From contig WFMX01000075.1 of the NCBI GenBank assembly GCA_015488875.1, positions 1 to 10,930 on the forward strand: 10,930 bases of DNA. The letters are read 5' to 3'. Shown in pieces: positions 1 to 7,319 of the stretch (its first letter is position 1; the number at the start of each line of letters is the position of its first letter). A program made the position numbers and the translations under genes. Under the pieces are notes generated by a model. That model ran no database searches, had not been told where the DNA came from, and saw nothing but the letters and a program-made list of their open reading frames with translations. The stretch comes from Campylobacterota bacterium (GTDB lineage: Bacteria > Campylobacterota > Campylobacteria > Campylobacterales > Sulfurovaceae).

Positions 1-33
1 CAAAACCAATGTCCCCTAACTGTATCGTTTCTA
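1..33. repeat. 33-nt direct repeat, copy 1
   Basis: This stretch recurs at 115-147 with a single mismatch (T29 versus C143), giving a period of 114 nt. The copy starts at the window edge, so the upstream half of its element may lie outside. It contains the core ATGTCCCCTAACTGTATCGT. No reading frame of use crosses it, so it is intergenic repeat DNA. I infer a REP-like or RAYT/IS200-related palindromic family, but no transposase is in the window to confirm this. Confidence 0.8.
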
Positions 34-85
34 TATATCTATAGCCGAGGTCAGTCACCCAAAAGCAAAACCACTCATCTTATGC

Positions 86-130
86 GGGGACACAGGTTTC
101 ATTCGCTTCGCTCACAAAACCAATGTCCCC
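86..130. repeat. Imperfect hairpin, REP-like element
   Basis: The left arm 86-99 (GGGGACACAGGTTT) pairs with the right arm 117-130 (AAACCAATGTCCCC). Twelve of 14 positions pair, with a two-base internal mismatch, around a 17-nt loop that contains CATTCGCTTCGCTC. The right arm is part of direct-repeat copy 2. Long GGGGACA-type stems in intergenic DNA resemble the palindromes mobilised by REP-associated tyrosine transposases. That link is inference. No T-run follows on either strand, so it is not a classical intrinsic terminator. Confidence 0.6.
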
Positions 131-147
131 TAACTGTATCGTCTCTA
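115..147. repeat. 33-nt direct repeat, copy 2
   Basis: This is the second copy of the repeat at 1-33, with 32 of 33 bases identical. Its first half forms the 3' arm of the hairpin at 86-130. The remaining non-coding bases up to the sppA stop hold only a short TGACAGC direct repeat (174-180 and 184-190) and the 12-nt palindrome GCTCTTTAGAGC (189-200), which overlaps the sppA stop codon. Confidence 0.8.
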
Positions 148-193
148 AGATGGGGTGAATTTATGGTGCTTTTTGACAGCCTATGACAGCTCT

Positions 194-1045
194 TTAGAGC
201 GAAGCCTTAAGTCCGTACATATAGCTATGTATAGATGAGATACTTTTATTGGTAAGGTTTTCTATGAAAGCTTCTACTTTGTCTCTCTTTTTCCATACAG
301 GTTTTTGCACTTTTGCTAACGCTTGCAACTCTTTTTTGGCACTACTCTTGATGCCGATACTGTCTATTAGACCTACGCTTTTGGCTCTTTGGGCTGCAAA
401 TATATGTGCATCAGCATATGCTTTTGAATTGTTGATATCTAAGCCTCTAGCTTTGGCTACATCGCTTACAAATAGTTGATATGTATCTGTTGTGAGTCTC
501 TCTAACTCTGCTCTCTCTTGTGCTGTCCACTTGCGAAACGGTGTACCTGCTTGCTTGTATGTCCCTTGCTGCACTATCTGTGGTTTGACACCTATCTTGT
601 CCATCAGTTCTTTGACATTTGCACTCTCCATGATGACACCTATAGAGCCTATGATTGCACCAGGGTTGGCTATGATTTTGTTGGCATATATAGAGCTATA
701 GTAGCTACCGCTAGCCATGATACCTGATGCATATGCTATGACAGGCTTTTTCTTCTTTAGCTCTCTGATAGCATAGGATATCTCTATGGATGGGGCTACT
801 GCTCCTCCTGGGGAGTTGACCGTGAGGAGTACGCCCTTTATCTTCTCATCATTTTGAGCTTTCTCTATCTCTTTGACTATGATATCACTATTCATGATCG
901 TTCCTGAGAGCTTGATCTCTTGGAGGTTTGCTGGGTCTGACGACTCCTCTTTGGGTGAAAATACCACTACTACTATGAGTAAAAAGATCATACCCATAAA
1001 GTGTTTACCTATCCATTGAATGATATTGCTTATCGTTTTGAACAT
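194..1045 (-). CDS. sppA: Signal peptide peptidase SppA, short form
   Basis: This 283-residue membrane-anchored serine protease of the SppA/S49 family degrades cleaved signal peptides in or near the cytoplasmic membrane. Residues 17-30 (MGMIFLLIVVVVFS) form one N-terminal membrane anchor, with the rest on the outer face. The oxyanion-loop motif NSPGG is at 77-81. The nucleophile is Ser112 in MASGSYY, and Lys164 in GTYKQAG is the expected general base. Their 52-residue spacing matches Bacillus SppA (Ser147/Lys199). The length fits the single-domain form rather than the duplicated ~600-residue E. coli type. The ATG is preceded by AAGGAT about 7 nt upstream. The gene lies 14 nt downstream of the metallo-hydrolase gene and is probably co-transcribed with it. 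The family assignment is secure; the physiological substrates are not shown by sequence. Confidence 0.95.
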   Translation of the reverse strand: MFKTISNIIQWIGKHFMGMIFLLIVVVVFSPKEESSDPANLQEIKLSGTIMNSDIIVKEIEKAQNDEKIKGVLLTVNSPGGAVAPSIEISYAIRELKKKKPVIAYASGIMASGSYYSSIYANKIIANPGAIIGSIGVIMESANVKELMDKIGVKPQIVQQGTYKQAGTPFRKWTAQERAELERLTTDTYQLFVSDVAKARGLDINNSKAYADAHIFAAQRAKSVGLIDSIGIKSSAKKELQALAKVQKPVWKKRDKVEAFIENLTNKSISSIHSYMYGLKASL

Positions 1046-1059
1046 ATAATTATCCTTTT

Positions 1060-1677
1060 TTATATACTATTTTCTACTTGTTGTATCCAATAGTTCATTA
1101 TCCTCTGCTCTGCCTTGAGAGTAGTGCTGAGACCGTGACCAGGGTAGAGTGTGTAGTCATCTGCTATCTGATAAGCTTTTTGTAAGCTTGCTACCATATC
1201 CTCTCCGCTAGAGTATGGAAAATCCCATCTGCCTATAGACTGCTGAAATAGAAAATCTCCACTGAACCAAACATCACCTATCTCTATGATACTACATCCT
1301 GGTGTATGACCAGGGAAATGACGAAACTTTATCTTTGCCCCACCTATATCGACTACCTCATCACCCTCTACGAGGTAGTCCGCCTTGCTAGGTGGTGTCC
1401 CTTGCCCAAATGGATCTTTCTCTAGCATAAAAGCATCATCTTTGGGTGTATATATAGGTATCTTGAGCTTCTCTTTCAACTCTGCATTACTCCAAACATG
1501 GTCGAAATGCCCATGAGTATTGAGTATAGCTATAGGATCTGTACTATTTGCTACTACCCATTTGCTAGCATCAATACCAGGATCTATGATGAGATCTCTA
1601 GCTCTCCCATCTATATCTATCGTCACTATATAGCAGTTGGTTTGATATGTACCCATCGGTTGGATCTTTATCTGCAT
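1060..1677 (-). CDS. Metallo-beta-lactamase-fold hydrolase (glyoxalase II-like)
   Basis: This 205-residue cytoplasmic protein is a two-metal hydrolase of the glyoxalase II/YcbL type. The metal ligands are visible in order: THGHFDH at 54-60 (His55, His57, Asp59, His60), His124 in PGHTPG, Asp141 in SGDFLF and His181 in YPGHG. The segment SIGRWDFP after Asp141 is typical of small stand-alone YcbL-like enzymes, which lack the C-terminal glutathione-binding domain of classical GloB. A thioester hydrolase role is likely, but the natural substrate cannot be read from the sequence. The ATG at 1677 follows GGAG at a rather long spacing of about 10 nt. The gene is the first of a two-gene unit with sppA and is divergent from pheS. 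Fold and metal site are highly confident; the exact substrate is not. Confidence 0.92.
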   Translation of the reverse strand: MQIKIQPMGTYQTNCYIVTIDIDGRARDLIIDPGIDASKWVVANSTDPIAILNTHGHFDHVWSNAELKEKLKIPIYTPKDDAFMLEKDPFGQGTPPSKADYLVEGDEVVDIGGAKIKFRHFPGHTPGCSIIEIGDVWFSGDFLFQQSIGRWDFPYSSGEDMVASLQKAYQIADDYTLYPGHGLSTTLKAEQRIMNYWIQQVENSI

Positions 1678-1728
1678 GCTCTATTATCTCCATAATTCTA
1701 TTTTGTTTGACCAATATAAATCAAAATA

Positions 1729-1764
1729 ATTGTATCCAAAATTTGATATAGATAGATTATTATA
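1729..1764 (-). promoter_or_regulatory. Candidate -10 boxes for hydrolase-sppA unit
   Basis: On the minus strand a perfect TATAAT lies at 1764-1759 and a TACAAT at 1734-1729. These predict leaders of roughly 75 or 45 nt before the hydrolase ATG. No convincing -35 is seen, as is usual for sigma-70 promoters in Campylobacterota. Which one is used, if either, cannot be decided by eye in such AT-rich DNA. Confidence 0.4.
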
Positions 1765-1800
1765 GAGGCAATTTGTACGATAAATCACATTATTATGATA

Positions 1801-1813
1801 TTTTAGATAAAAT
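1801..1813 (+). promoter_or_regulatory. Candidate sigma-70 promoter of the pheS operon
   Basis: TTTTAGATAAAAT places a -10 box TAAAAT at 1808-1813, in the T-rich upstream context typical of Campylobacterota vegetative promoters, which often lack a -35. The predicted start near 1820 gives a leader of about 33 nt. That is too short for a T-box or a peptide attenuator, and I see no terminator-like hairpin in it. The site would drive pheS through at least ispH. Confidence 0.5.
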
Positions 1814-1852
1814 CGCATATAACTTAAGAGATTTAACACATATTGAGGACAG

Positions 1853-2845
1853 ATGAAACATTTAGAAGATAAGATAACTCAAGCATCAAACCTTGAGTCT
1901 TTGGAGAAGATACGCGTAGAGCTGTTTGGTAAAAAAGGGGCTTTGGCTGCTGAGTTTGCAAAGCTCAAAGATATCCCAGGACCTGAAAAAAAGGCTTTTG
2001 CTGAGGGACTCAACAAAAGCAAAGCCGCACTTCAAGCCGTATTTGACAAGCAGTATGAGATACTAAAAGCCAAAGAGATAGAGGCTATGCTAAAGAGTGA
2101 AGAGATAGATGTATCACTCTATGGTAATGTAGCTCAAAAAGGGGCTTTACATCCTGTGATGGAGACTATGGATAAGATCATAGACTATTTTGTAGCTATG
2201 AACTTTGCCGTAGAGAGTGGACCTATGGTGGAGGATGATTTCCACAATTTTGAAGCACTCAATCTACCCAAATACCACCCAGCAAGAGATATGCAAGATA
2301 CATTTTATTTCAATGATGGAGGGCTTCTTCGTACACATACATCACCAGTACAGATAAGGACAATGCTACAGAGCAAGCCACCTATACGAATGATAGCACC
2401 TGGATCGGTATTTCGTCGTGATTATGACTTGACACATACACCTATGTTTCACCAAGTCGAGGGGCTAGTAGTAGATGAAGAAGGTAAGGTAAGTTTCGCA
2501 AATCTCAAGTCTATCTTGACAGATTTCTTACACCATATGTTTGGTGATGTGGAAGTGAGATTTAGACCTAGCTTTTTCCCATTCACGGAGCCGTCTGCTG
2601 AAGTAGATATCAGTTGTATATTTTGTAAAGGTGATGGCTGTAGAGTCTGCTCACATACAGGCTGGCTAGAGGTTTTGGGCTGTGGTATAGTAGACCCCAA
2701 TGTCTTCAAATCGGTAGGATATGAGGGCGTTAGTGGTTATGCGTTTGGTTTGGGGGTAGAGAGATTTGCTATGTTGATACATCAGATACCAGATCTTCGT
2801 TCGCTATTTGAGGGAGATATTCGTTTGTTGGAGCAGTTTAGATGA
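1853..2845 (+). CDS. pheS: Phenylalanyl-tRNA synthetase alpha subunit
   Basis: This is the catalytic subunit of the (alpha-beta)2 class IIc synthetase that attaches phenylalanine to tRNA-Phe. At 330 residues it is of normal bacterial length. The N-terminal ~85 residues are charged and helical, as expected for the tRNA-binding coiled coil. Motif 2 spans about 160-204 (RTHTSPVQIR, then GSVFRRDYD and FHQVEG). Motif 3 is GLGVERFAML at 299-308. The Cys cluster CIFCKGDGCRVC (Cys255, 258, 263, 266) and the following TGWLEVLGCG are family features. GAGGA sits 3 nt before the ATG, a short spacing. The stop overlaps the pheT start by 4 nt (ATGA), so the two subunits are translationally coupled. Confidence 0.98.
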   Translation: MKHLEDKITQASNLESLEKIRVELFGKKGALAAEFAKLKDIPGPEKKAFAEGLNKSKAALQAVFDKQYEILKAKEIEAMLKSEEIDVSLYGNVAQKGALHPVMETMDKIIDYFVAMNFAVESGPMVEDDFHNFEALNLPKYHPARDMQDTFYFNDGGLLRTHTSPVQIRTMLQSKPPIRMIAPGSVFRRDYDLTHTPMFHQVEGLVVDEEGKVSFANLKSILTDFLHHMFGDVEVRFRPSFFPFTEPSAEVDISCIFCKGDGCRVCSHTGWLEVLGCGIVDPNVFKSVGYEGVSGYAFGLGVERFAMLIHQIPDLRSLFEGDIRLLEQFR

Positions 2846-5175
2846 TAGTTACTAGAGGTTGGTTGAGTGAGTTTATAGATTTAGAAGATATCTCAGATGA
2901 GAAATTATACGAGACATTTAACTCTATAGGGTTAGAGGTAGATAGTATAAAGAGAGTCGATATACCTAGCAAAGTAGTGGTAGGTAAGATCATATCATGC
3001 CAAAAGCATCCAGATGCAGACAAGCTAAATGTATGCCAAATAGATGTAGGTAGTGGTACTCGTCAGATAGTATGTGGTGCAGCCAATGTAGTAGATGCTG
3101 AGTTTGTCGCAGTAGCTATGATCGGTGCTACACTTCCTGCTGATTTCGAGATCAAATTTGCTACACTTCGTGGTGTAGATAGTGAGGGCATGGTCTGTGC
3201 TTCTAGTGAGATAGGTTTGCCTAGTATGGGTAAGGGCATCATGATATTAGACGATAGTATAGGTGAGTTAGAGGTAGGTAAAGAGCTTCGCCAATATGAC
3301 AAAATAAACGATACCATCATAGAGCTAGAACTTACTGCCAACAGGGGTGATTGCCTAAGTATACACGGTGTGGCTAGAGATCTTAGTGTAGCATTCAACA
3401 AAGAATTGAAACATATTGAATACAAAGATATAGCGACAGAGAAACTTGGGATAGCTAGAGTAGCTGATCTTAGAATCAAGGGCGAAATAGATGCAAATCT
3501 ATGCTATAAGTTAGCAATAACTGAAGACTTTAAATCTCAAATACTCATAGATTTGAGATTGGCAATGGTAGGTGTAGAGCTTGATGGAATATTGGCAAAT
3601 ATACTCAACTACTCTACGCATGCTACAGGTGTCATATTGAGAGCATATGATGCTAAAAGTATCTTAGGAGATAGCGACAAGATGCTACTGCAAGTATATT
3701 CCGAAGAGAAAGGCATAGTATCCATAAGCAGTAATGACAATATCCTCTCGATAGTCGGTGTCAATCAGAATGATGCAGTAGTAGCAGGCGATAGTAGCAC
3801 TATGCTATTACTAGAGTCTAGCTATATAGATCCAGATATTTTGGTAGAAGCTATATCGCAAACAGATATGCAAAAAGATGATTTTTATTATAAAACATCA
3901 AGGGGTAGCGAATCTGACTTAGCATCTGGTATGTCATATCTATCCAATCTATTGAGCGTAGATGATAGCTACAGATACTATGAGGGCCATCTCTCTGTAG
4001 AGTCAAAATGGGAACCTACACATATATCTGTAGATAGCAAAGAGATATCTCTACTCATCGGTCAAGAGATAGAGCGAAATAAGATCATCACCATATTGAA
4101 AAATTTGCAATTTGGAATGAAAGGCAGGGAAGATAATAAATTTACTGTCACAGTCCCTAGATTTAGACATGATATCAAAAATATACAAGATATCACAGAA
4201 GAGATAGTCCGTATCATTGGTATCAACAACATAGATGCTAAGAGATTATCGTTTGTAGAGTCCAATAGATTGACAGATACGACAAATAGATATCTATTTA
4301 AAAAATCACTAAGAAATAGAGCTGTATCGGCAGGTTTGTATGAGAATGTGAGTTATCTATTTAGCCATAGAGATACACTATTGAAGTATGGATTTGATGT
4401 GGTTGATGAGAAGCTAGATCTAGCCAACCCTATAGCAGAAGATCTCAATACACTTAGAACTACTCTACTTCCAAATCTCTTAGATGCAGCAAAAAGAAAT
4501 GTAAACTACAATGAAAAATCCATAGGACTCTTTGAGATAGGTGCTATGTTTGATAGCCAAAGAGAGCAAAGAGAGGTTCTATCTGTACTATTTAGTGGTC
4601 AAAATGCTACAGAGAGCGTCTTAAATAGTGGCAAACCTAAGATGATAGATTTCGGCTCTTTTGTCCAAAAATTAGGTTCTATTATCGGTGAGTTTTCTTT
4701 GGTTAAATGTACTCAATCCAATGGTCTCATACACCCTTATCAATCTGCTGATATCATCTATAGAGGTCAAAAATGTGGATATCTAAGCAAATTGCACCCA
4801 GTAGTACAAGAGGAGTATGGTATAGAAGATACATTTATAGCTCAGATAGATATGGATAGTCTACTCCCTATACATATAGATGTCACGCCTATATCTAAAT
4901 TTCAAGGTGTCTACAAAGATCTTAGTGTAGTAGTAGATAGCTCCCTTCCGTATAGCGAAGTGGATAAAGAGATATCATCACTAGAGTTAGAGATACTAAA
5001 GAGATGGTATCCTGTAGATATATATAGCGATGAGTCTCTAGGAGAGAAGCAGAGCTTGACTATAAGATTTTATATTCAGTCAATGCACAAGACGCTTCAA
5101 GATGAGGATATAGAGGAGACTATCTCAGCTATTATGGATAGATTGGAGCAATCATGCCAAGCAACACTACGATAG
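2842..5175 (+). CDS. pheT: Phenylalanyl-tRNA synthetase beta subunit
   Basis: This 777-residue beta subunit pairs with PheS. Domains in order are: the EMAP/OB-type tRNA-binding domain (~40-150, with KVVVGKI, HPDADKLNVCQIDVG and QIVCGAANV), the LTANRGDCLSIHGVARD segment (164-180), the B3/B4 editing region (~210-370), the B5 domain (~395-465, with VPRFRHDI), the catalytic-like core (~475-675, including LFEIGAMF) and the C-terminal anticodon-binding FDX-ACB domain (~684-777, starting at KFQGVYKDLSVVVD). The B3/B4 part is clearly divergent. The usual GQPMHAFD is GVILRAYD at 263-270, with Arg267 replacing the editing-site His, and the GGIxGG loop is not recognisable, although Glu325 in LLLES is kept. 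Hydrolysis of Tyr-tRNA-Phe may therefore be weak; this is inference. The reading frame is intact, and the 3' end overlaps aroA by 22 nt. Confidence 0.97.
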   Translation: MIVTRGWLSEFIDLEDISDEKLYETFNSIGLEVDSIKRVDIPSKVVVGKIISCQKHPDADKLNVCQIDVGSGTRQIVCGAANVVDAEFVAVAMIGATLPADFEIKFATLRGVDSEGMVCASSEIGLPSMGKGIMILDDSIGELEVGKELRQYDKINDTIIELELTANRGDCLSIHGVARDLSVAFNKELKHIEYKDIATEKLGIARVADLRIKGEIDANLCYKLAITEDFKSQILIDLRLAMVGVELDGILANILNYSTHATGVILRAYDAKSILGDSDKMLLQVYSEEKGIVSISSNDNILSIVGVNQNDAVVAGDSSTMLLLESSYIDPDILVEAISQTDMQKDDFYYKTSRGSESDLASGMSYLSNLLSVDDSYRYYEGHLSVESKWEPTHISVDSKEISLLIGQEIERNKIITILKNLQFGMKGREDNKFTVTVPRFRHDIKNIQDITEEIVRIIGINNIDAKRLSFVESNRLTDTTNRYLFKKSLRNRAVSAGLYENVSYLFSHRDTLLKYGFDVVDEKLDLANPIAEDLNTLRTTLLPNLLDAAKRNVNYNEKSIGLFEIGAMFDSQREQREVLSVLFSGQNATESVLNSGKPKMIDFGSFVQKLGSIIGEFSLVKCTQSNGLIHPYQSADIIYRGQKCGYLSKLHPVVQEEYGIEDTFIAQIDMDSLLPIHIDVTPISKFQGVYKDLSVVVDSSLPYSEVDKEISSLELEILKRWYPVDIYSDESLGEKQSLTIRFYIQSMHKTLQDEDIEETISAIMDRLEQSCQATLR
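3533..3560 (+). repeat. Perfect 10-bp inverted repeat inside pheT
   Basis: AATCTCAAAT (3533-3542) and ATTTGAGATT (3551-3560) are exact reverse complements around an 8-nt loop. They lie inside pheT codons for about residues 231-240, in the divergent editing domain. A hairpin in the mRNA is possible. It could equally be chance in a 2.3-kb AT-rich gene. Confidence 0.45.
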
Positions 5176-6473
5176 ATAGTGTCAGAGTCAAGCCTGCAAA
5201 GATAGGGTTTGATCTAGATTGCGATGATATAGCACCTGACAAATCTATATCTCATAGATGTGCTATGTTTTCATTGCTTAGTGATGGGGTGTCCCACATT
5301 AGCAATTTCTTGCAAGGAGAAGATACGCTCAATTCACTCAATATAGCCCAACAGCTAGGTGCAAAAATACAAAGAGATGGTGGAGATGTCACTATCACTC
5401 CACCATCTAAGCTAAGTGAAGCAGACGATATATTGGATTGTGGTAATGCAGGGACAGGTATGCGTCTGTATTGTGGTCTACTATCGGGCATAGATGGTCT
5501 CTTTGTCTTGACTGGAGATAAATATCTACGACATAGACCCATGAGTAGAGTCACAAAACCTCTGCGAACTATAGGGGCTAGGATAGATGGTAGAGACAAT
5601 GGCAACTTAGCTCCCCTATGTATCAGAGGTGGAGATCTCAAATCATTCAGATATGATTCGCCCATAGACTCTGCTCAAATCAAATCAGCTCTCATATTGG
5701 CAGCTCTTCGAGCAGATAAAAAGAGCTACTATAGAGAGTCACTCCTTAGTCGTGACCACACAGAGAGGATGCTTCGTGGAATGGGTGCTAATGTACATAC
5801 CATCAGTAGCGGTGAAGATAAAGGGTGGATAGAGATAGAACCTCTCAGCAAACCACTCAAACCACTAAATATGAGAGTCCCAGCCGATCCATCTAGTGGT
5901 TTTTTCTTTGCAGTAGCAGCTTCCATAGTGCCAGATGCTAGAGTGGTCATCAAAAATGTCACACTCAATCCTACCCGTATAGAGGCATATAAAGCACTAG
6001 AGAGAATGGGTGCAAATATCAGCTACAAAGAGATAGAAAACCTATATGAACCAATAGGCGATATAGATATCAGATACAGTGGCAGACTCAATGCCATCAC
6101 AGTAGAGAAAAATATAGCTTGGCTCATAGATGAACTACCAGCACTATCTATAGCCATGGCAGTAGCCAATGGTACAAGCTATATCAAAAATGCCAAAGAG
6201 CTAAGAGTCAAAGAGAGCGACCGCATATCCACAGTAGTAAATGGACTCAATCAATGCGGCATAGAGACAGATGAGTATGAAGATGGATATGCTGTAGTGG
6301 GTGGAGAGTTAAGCTCTGCTACTATAGATAGCCATGGTGATCATAGAATAGCTATGAGTTTTGCTATAGCAGGACTTCTCGATGGTATGGAGATAGCAGA
6401 TACCTCTTGTATAGATACATCATTTCCAAACTTTTTTGATATATTGAGACAGATTACAGGAGTAGAGAGATGA
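5154..6473 (+). CDS. aroA: EPSP synthase (3-phosphoshikimate 1-carboxyvinyltransferase)
   Basis: AroA transfers the enolpyruvyl group of PEP to shikimate-3-phosphate, the sixth step of the shikimate pathway to chorismate. At 439 residues it is full length. Landmarks are DKSISHR (29-35, catalytic-site Lys30), GNAGTGMRL (97-105), RHRPMSR (126-132), SAQIKSALILAAL (173-185), SRDHTERML (199-207), PADPSSGFFF (243-252), DELPALSIAMA (326-336, Asp326), RVKESDRI (351-358, Glu354) and GDHRIAMSFA (395-404, His397). The glycine at position 100, where glyphosate-tolerant CP4-type enzymes carry alanine, suggests a glyphosate-sensitive enzyme; this is inference from family knowledge. The ATG lies inside the end of pheT, with GGAG 5 nt upstream. 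Sharing an operon with PheST links aromatic amino-acid synthesis to its use. Confidence 0.97.
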   Translation: MPSNTTIDSVRVKPAKIGFDLDCDDIAPDKSISHRCAMFSLLSDGVSHISNFLQGEDTLNSLNIAQQLGAKIQRDGGDVTITPPSKLSEADDILDCGNAGTGMRLYCGLLSGIDGLFVLTGDKYLRHRPMSRVTKPLRTIGARIDGRDNGNLAPLCIRGGDLKSFRYDSPIDSAQIKSALILAALRADKKSYYRESLLSRDHTERMLRGMGANVHTISSGEDKGWIEIEPLSKPLKPLNMRVPADPSSGFFFAVAASIVPDARVVIKNVTLNPTRIEAYKALERMGANISYKEIENLYEPIGDIDIRYSGRLNAITVEKNIAWLIDELPALSIAMAVANGTSYIKNAKELRVKESDRISTVVNGLNQCGIETDEYEDGYAVVGGELSSATIDSHGDHRIAMSFAIAGLLDGMEIADTSCIDTSFPNFFDILRQITGVER

Positions 6474-7318
6474 AGATAGAGTTAGCATCGTCATATGGAT
6501 TTTGTTTTGGGGTCAAGAGAGCCATCAAGATAGCAGAAGAACACCCTGGTAGTAAAACTTACGGACCACTCATACATAACAAAGACGAGATAGATAGGCT
6601 CAAAAATGGTTTTTCCATAGGCTTGGCAGAGTCACTTGATGATGTCAGTAGAGATGAGTCTGTAGTCATCAGAACACATGGCATACCCAAAAAAGAGCTA
6701 GCAAGCCTCAAAGAGCAAGACAACACCATCATAGATGCTACTTGCCCATATGTCACCACACCTCAAAAAGATGTAGAGAAGATGAGTCAAGAGGGGTATA
6801 GCATAGTGATATTTGGTGATAGAAATCACCCAGAGATCAAAGGGGTAGTTAGCTATGCCGAGAGTCAAGAGGACGCTTTCATCGTATTAGACGCTAAAGA
6901 GTTAGATGAATTACCATTGAGATCCAAAGTGGCGGTAGTAGCACAAACCACACGCAAACCAGAGGATTTCCTCAAAATCACATCGGCACTCATACTCAAA
7001 CATAAAGAGGTGAGAGTATTTAACACCATATGCAATGCAACATTTGAAAATCAAGATGCAGCAGCTGATTTGGCAAAAAAAGCAGATGTCATGATAGTGA
7101 TAGGTGGCAAACACTCCTCCAATACAAAACAGCTACACTCCATATGTAAAAATCATTGCATAAATAGCTATCTCATAGAGAATGAAAAAGAGTTAAAAAG
7201 AGAGTGGTTTGACGGCAAAGAGCTATGTGGCATATCTGCTGGTGCGTCCACTCCTGACTGGATAGTACAGAATGTCATAGATGAGATAGAGAAGATAAAG
7301 CCAAAAATAGGAGCATAG
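6470..7318 (+). CDS. ispH: HMBPP reductase IspH (LytB)
   Basis: IspH is the [4Fe-4S] enzyme that reduces HMBPP to IPP and DMAPP, the last step of the MEP isoprenoid pathway in the cytoplasm. At 282 residues it is of usual length. The three cluster cysteines are Cys12 (YGFCFGVKRA), Cys92 (DATCPYV) and Cys188 (NTICNAT). The substrate-pocket residues are also present: His36 (PLIHN), His70 (RTHGI), His120 and Glu122 (NHPEIKG), and the GGKHSSNTKQL loop at 212-222 (Ser216, Ser217, Asn218). The C-terminus has GISAGASTPDWIV. The start overlaps the aroA stop as ATGA. In many Campylobacterota the next gene is rpsA (ribosomal protein S1). Here a PAS gene follows instead. Confidence 0.97.
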   Translation: MKIELASSYGFCFGVKRAIKIAEEHPGSKTYGPLIHNKDEIDRLKNGFSIGLAESLDDVSRDESVVIRTHGIPKKELASLKEQDNTIIDATCPYVTTPQKDVEKMSQEGYSIVIFGDRNHPEIKGVVSYAESQEDAFIVLDAKELDELPLRSKVAVVAQTTRKPEDFLKITSALILKHKEVRVFNTICNATFENQDAAADLAKKADVMIVIGGKHSSNTKQLHSICKNHCINSYLIENEKELKREWFDGKELCGISAGASTPDWIVQNVIDEIEKIKPKIGA

Positions 7319-7319
7319 A

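Noticed and set aside
1..147. CRISPR array
   Set aside because: There are only two repeat copies, with an 81-nt interval that itself contains the inverted arm, and no cas gene is present.
189..200. Palindrome GCTCTTTAGAGC over the sppA stop as an intrinsic terminator
   Set aside because: The stem is only 5 bp with a 2-nt loop, and the minus strand after it reads TGTCATAGG, with no T-run.
1814..1852. Attenuator or T-box controlling pheST
   Set aside because: The predicted leader is only about 33 nt, with no Phe-rich leader peptide, no T-box core and no terminator hairpin.
3063..3479. Minus-strand 138-codon frame within pheT
   Set aside because: It is the antisense shadow of a well-supported pheT domain. 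It is rich in Ser, Leu and Ile, as expected from reading these codons backwards.
5252..5665. Minus-strand 137-codon frame within aroA
   Set aside because: It lies wholly antisense to conserved EPSP synthase motifs and has no recognisable domain.
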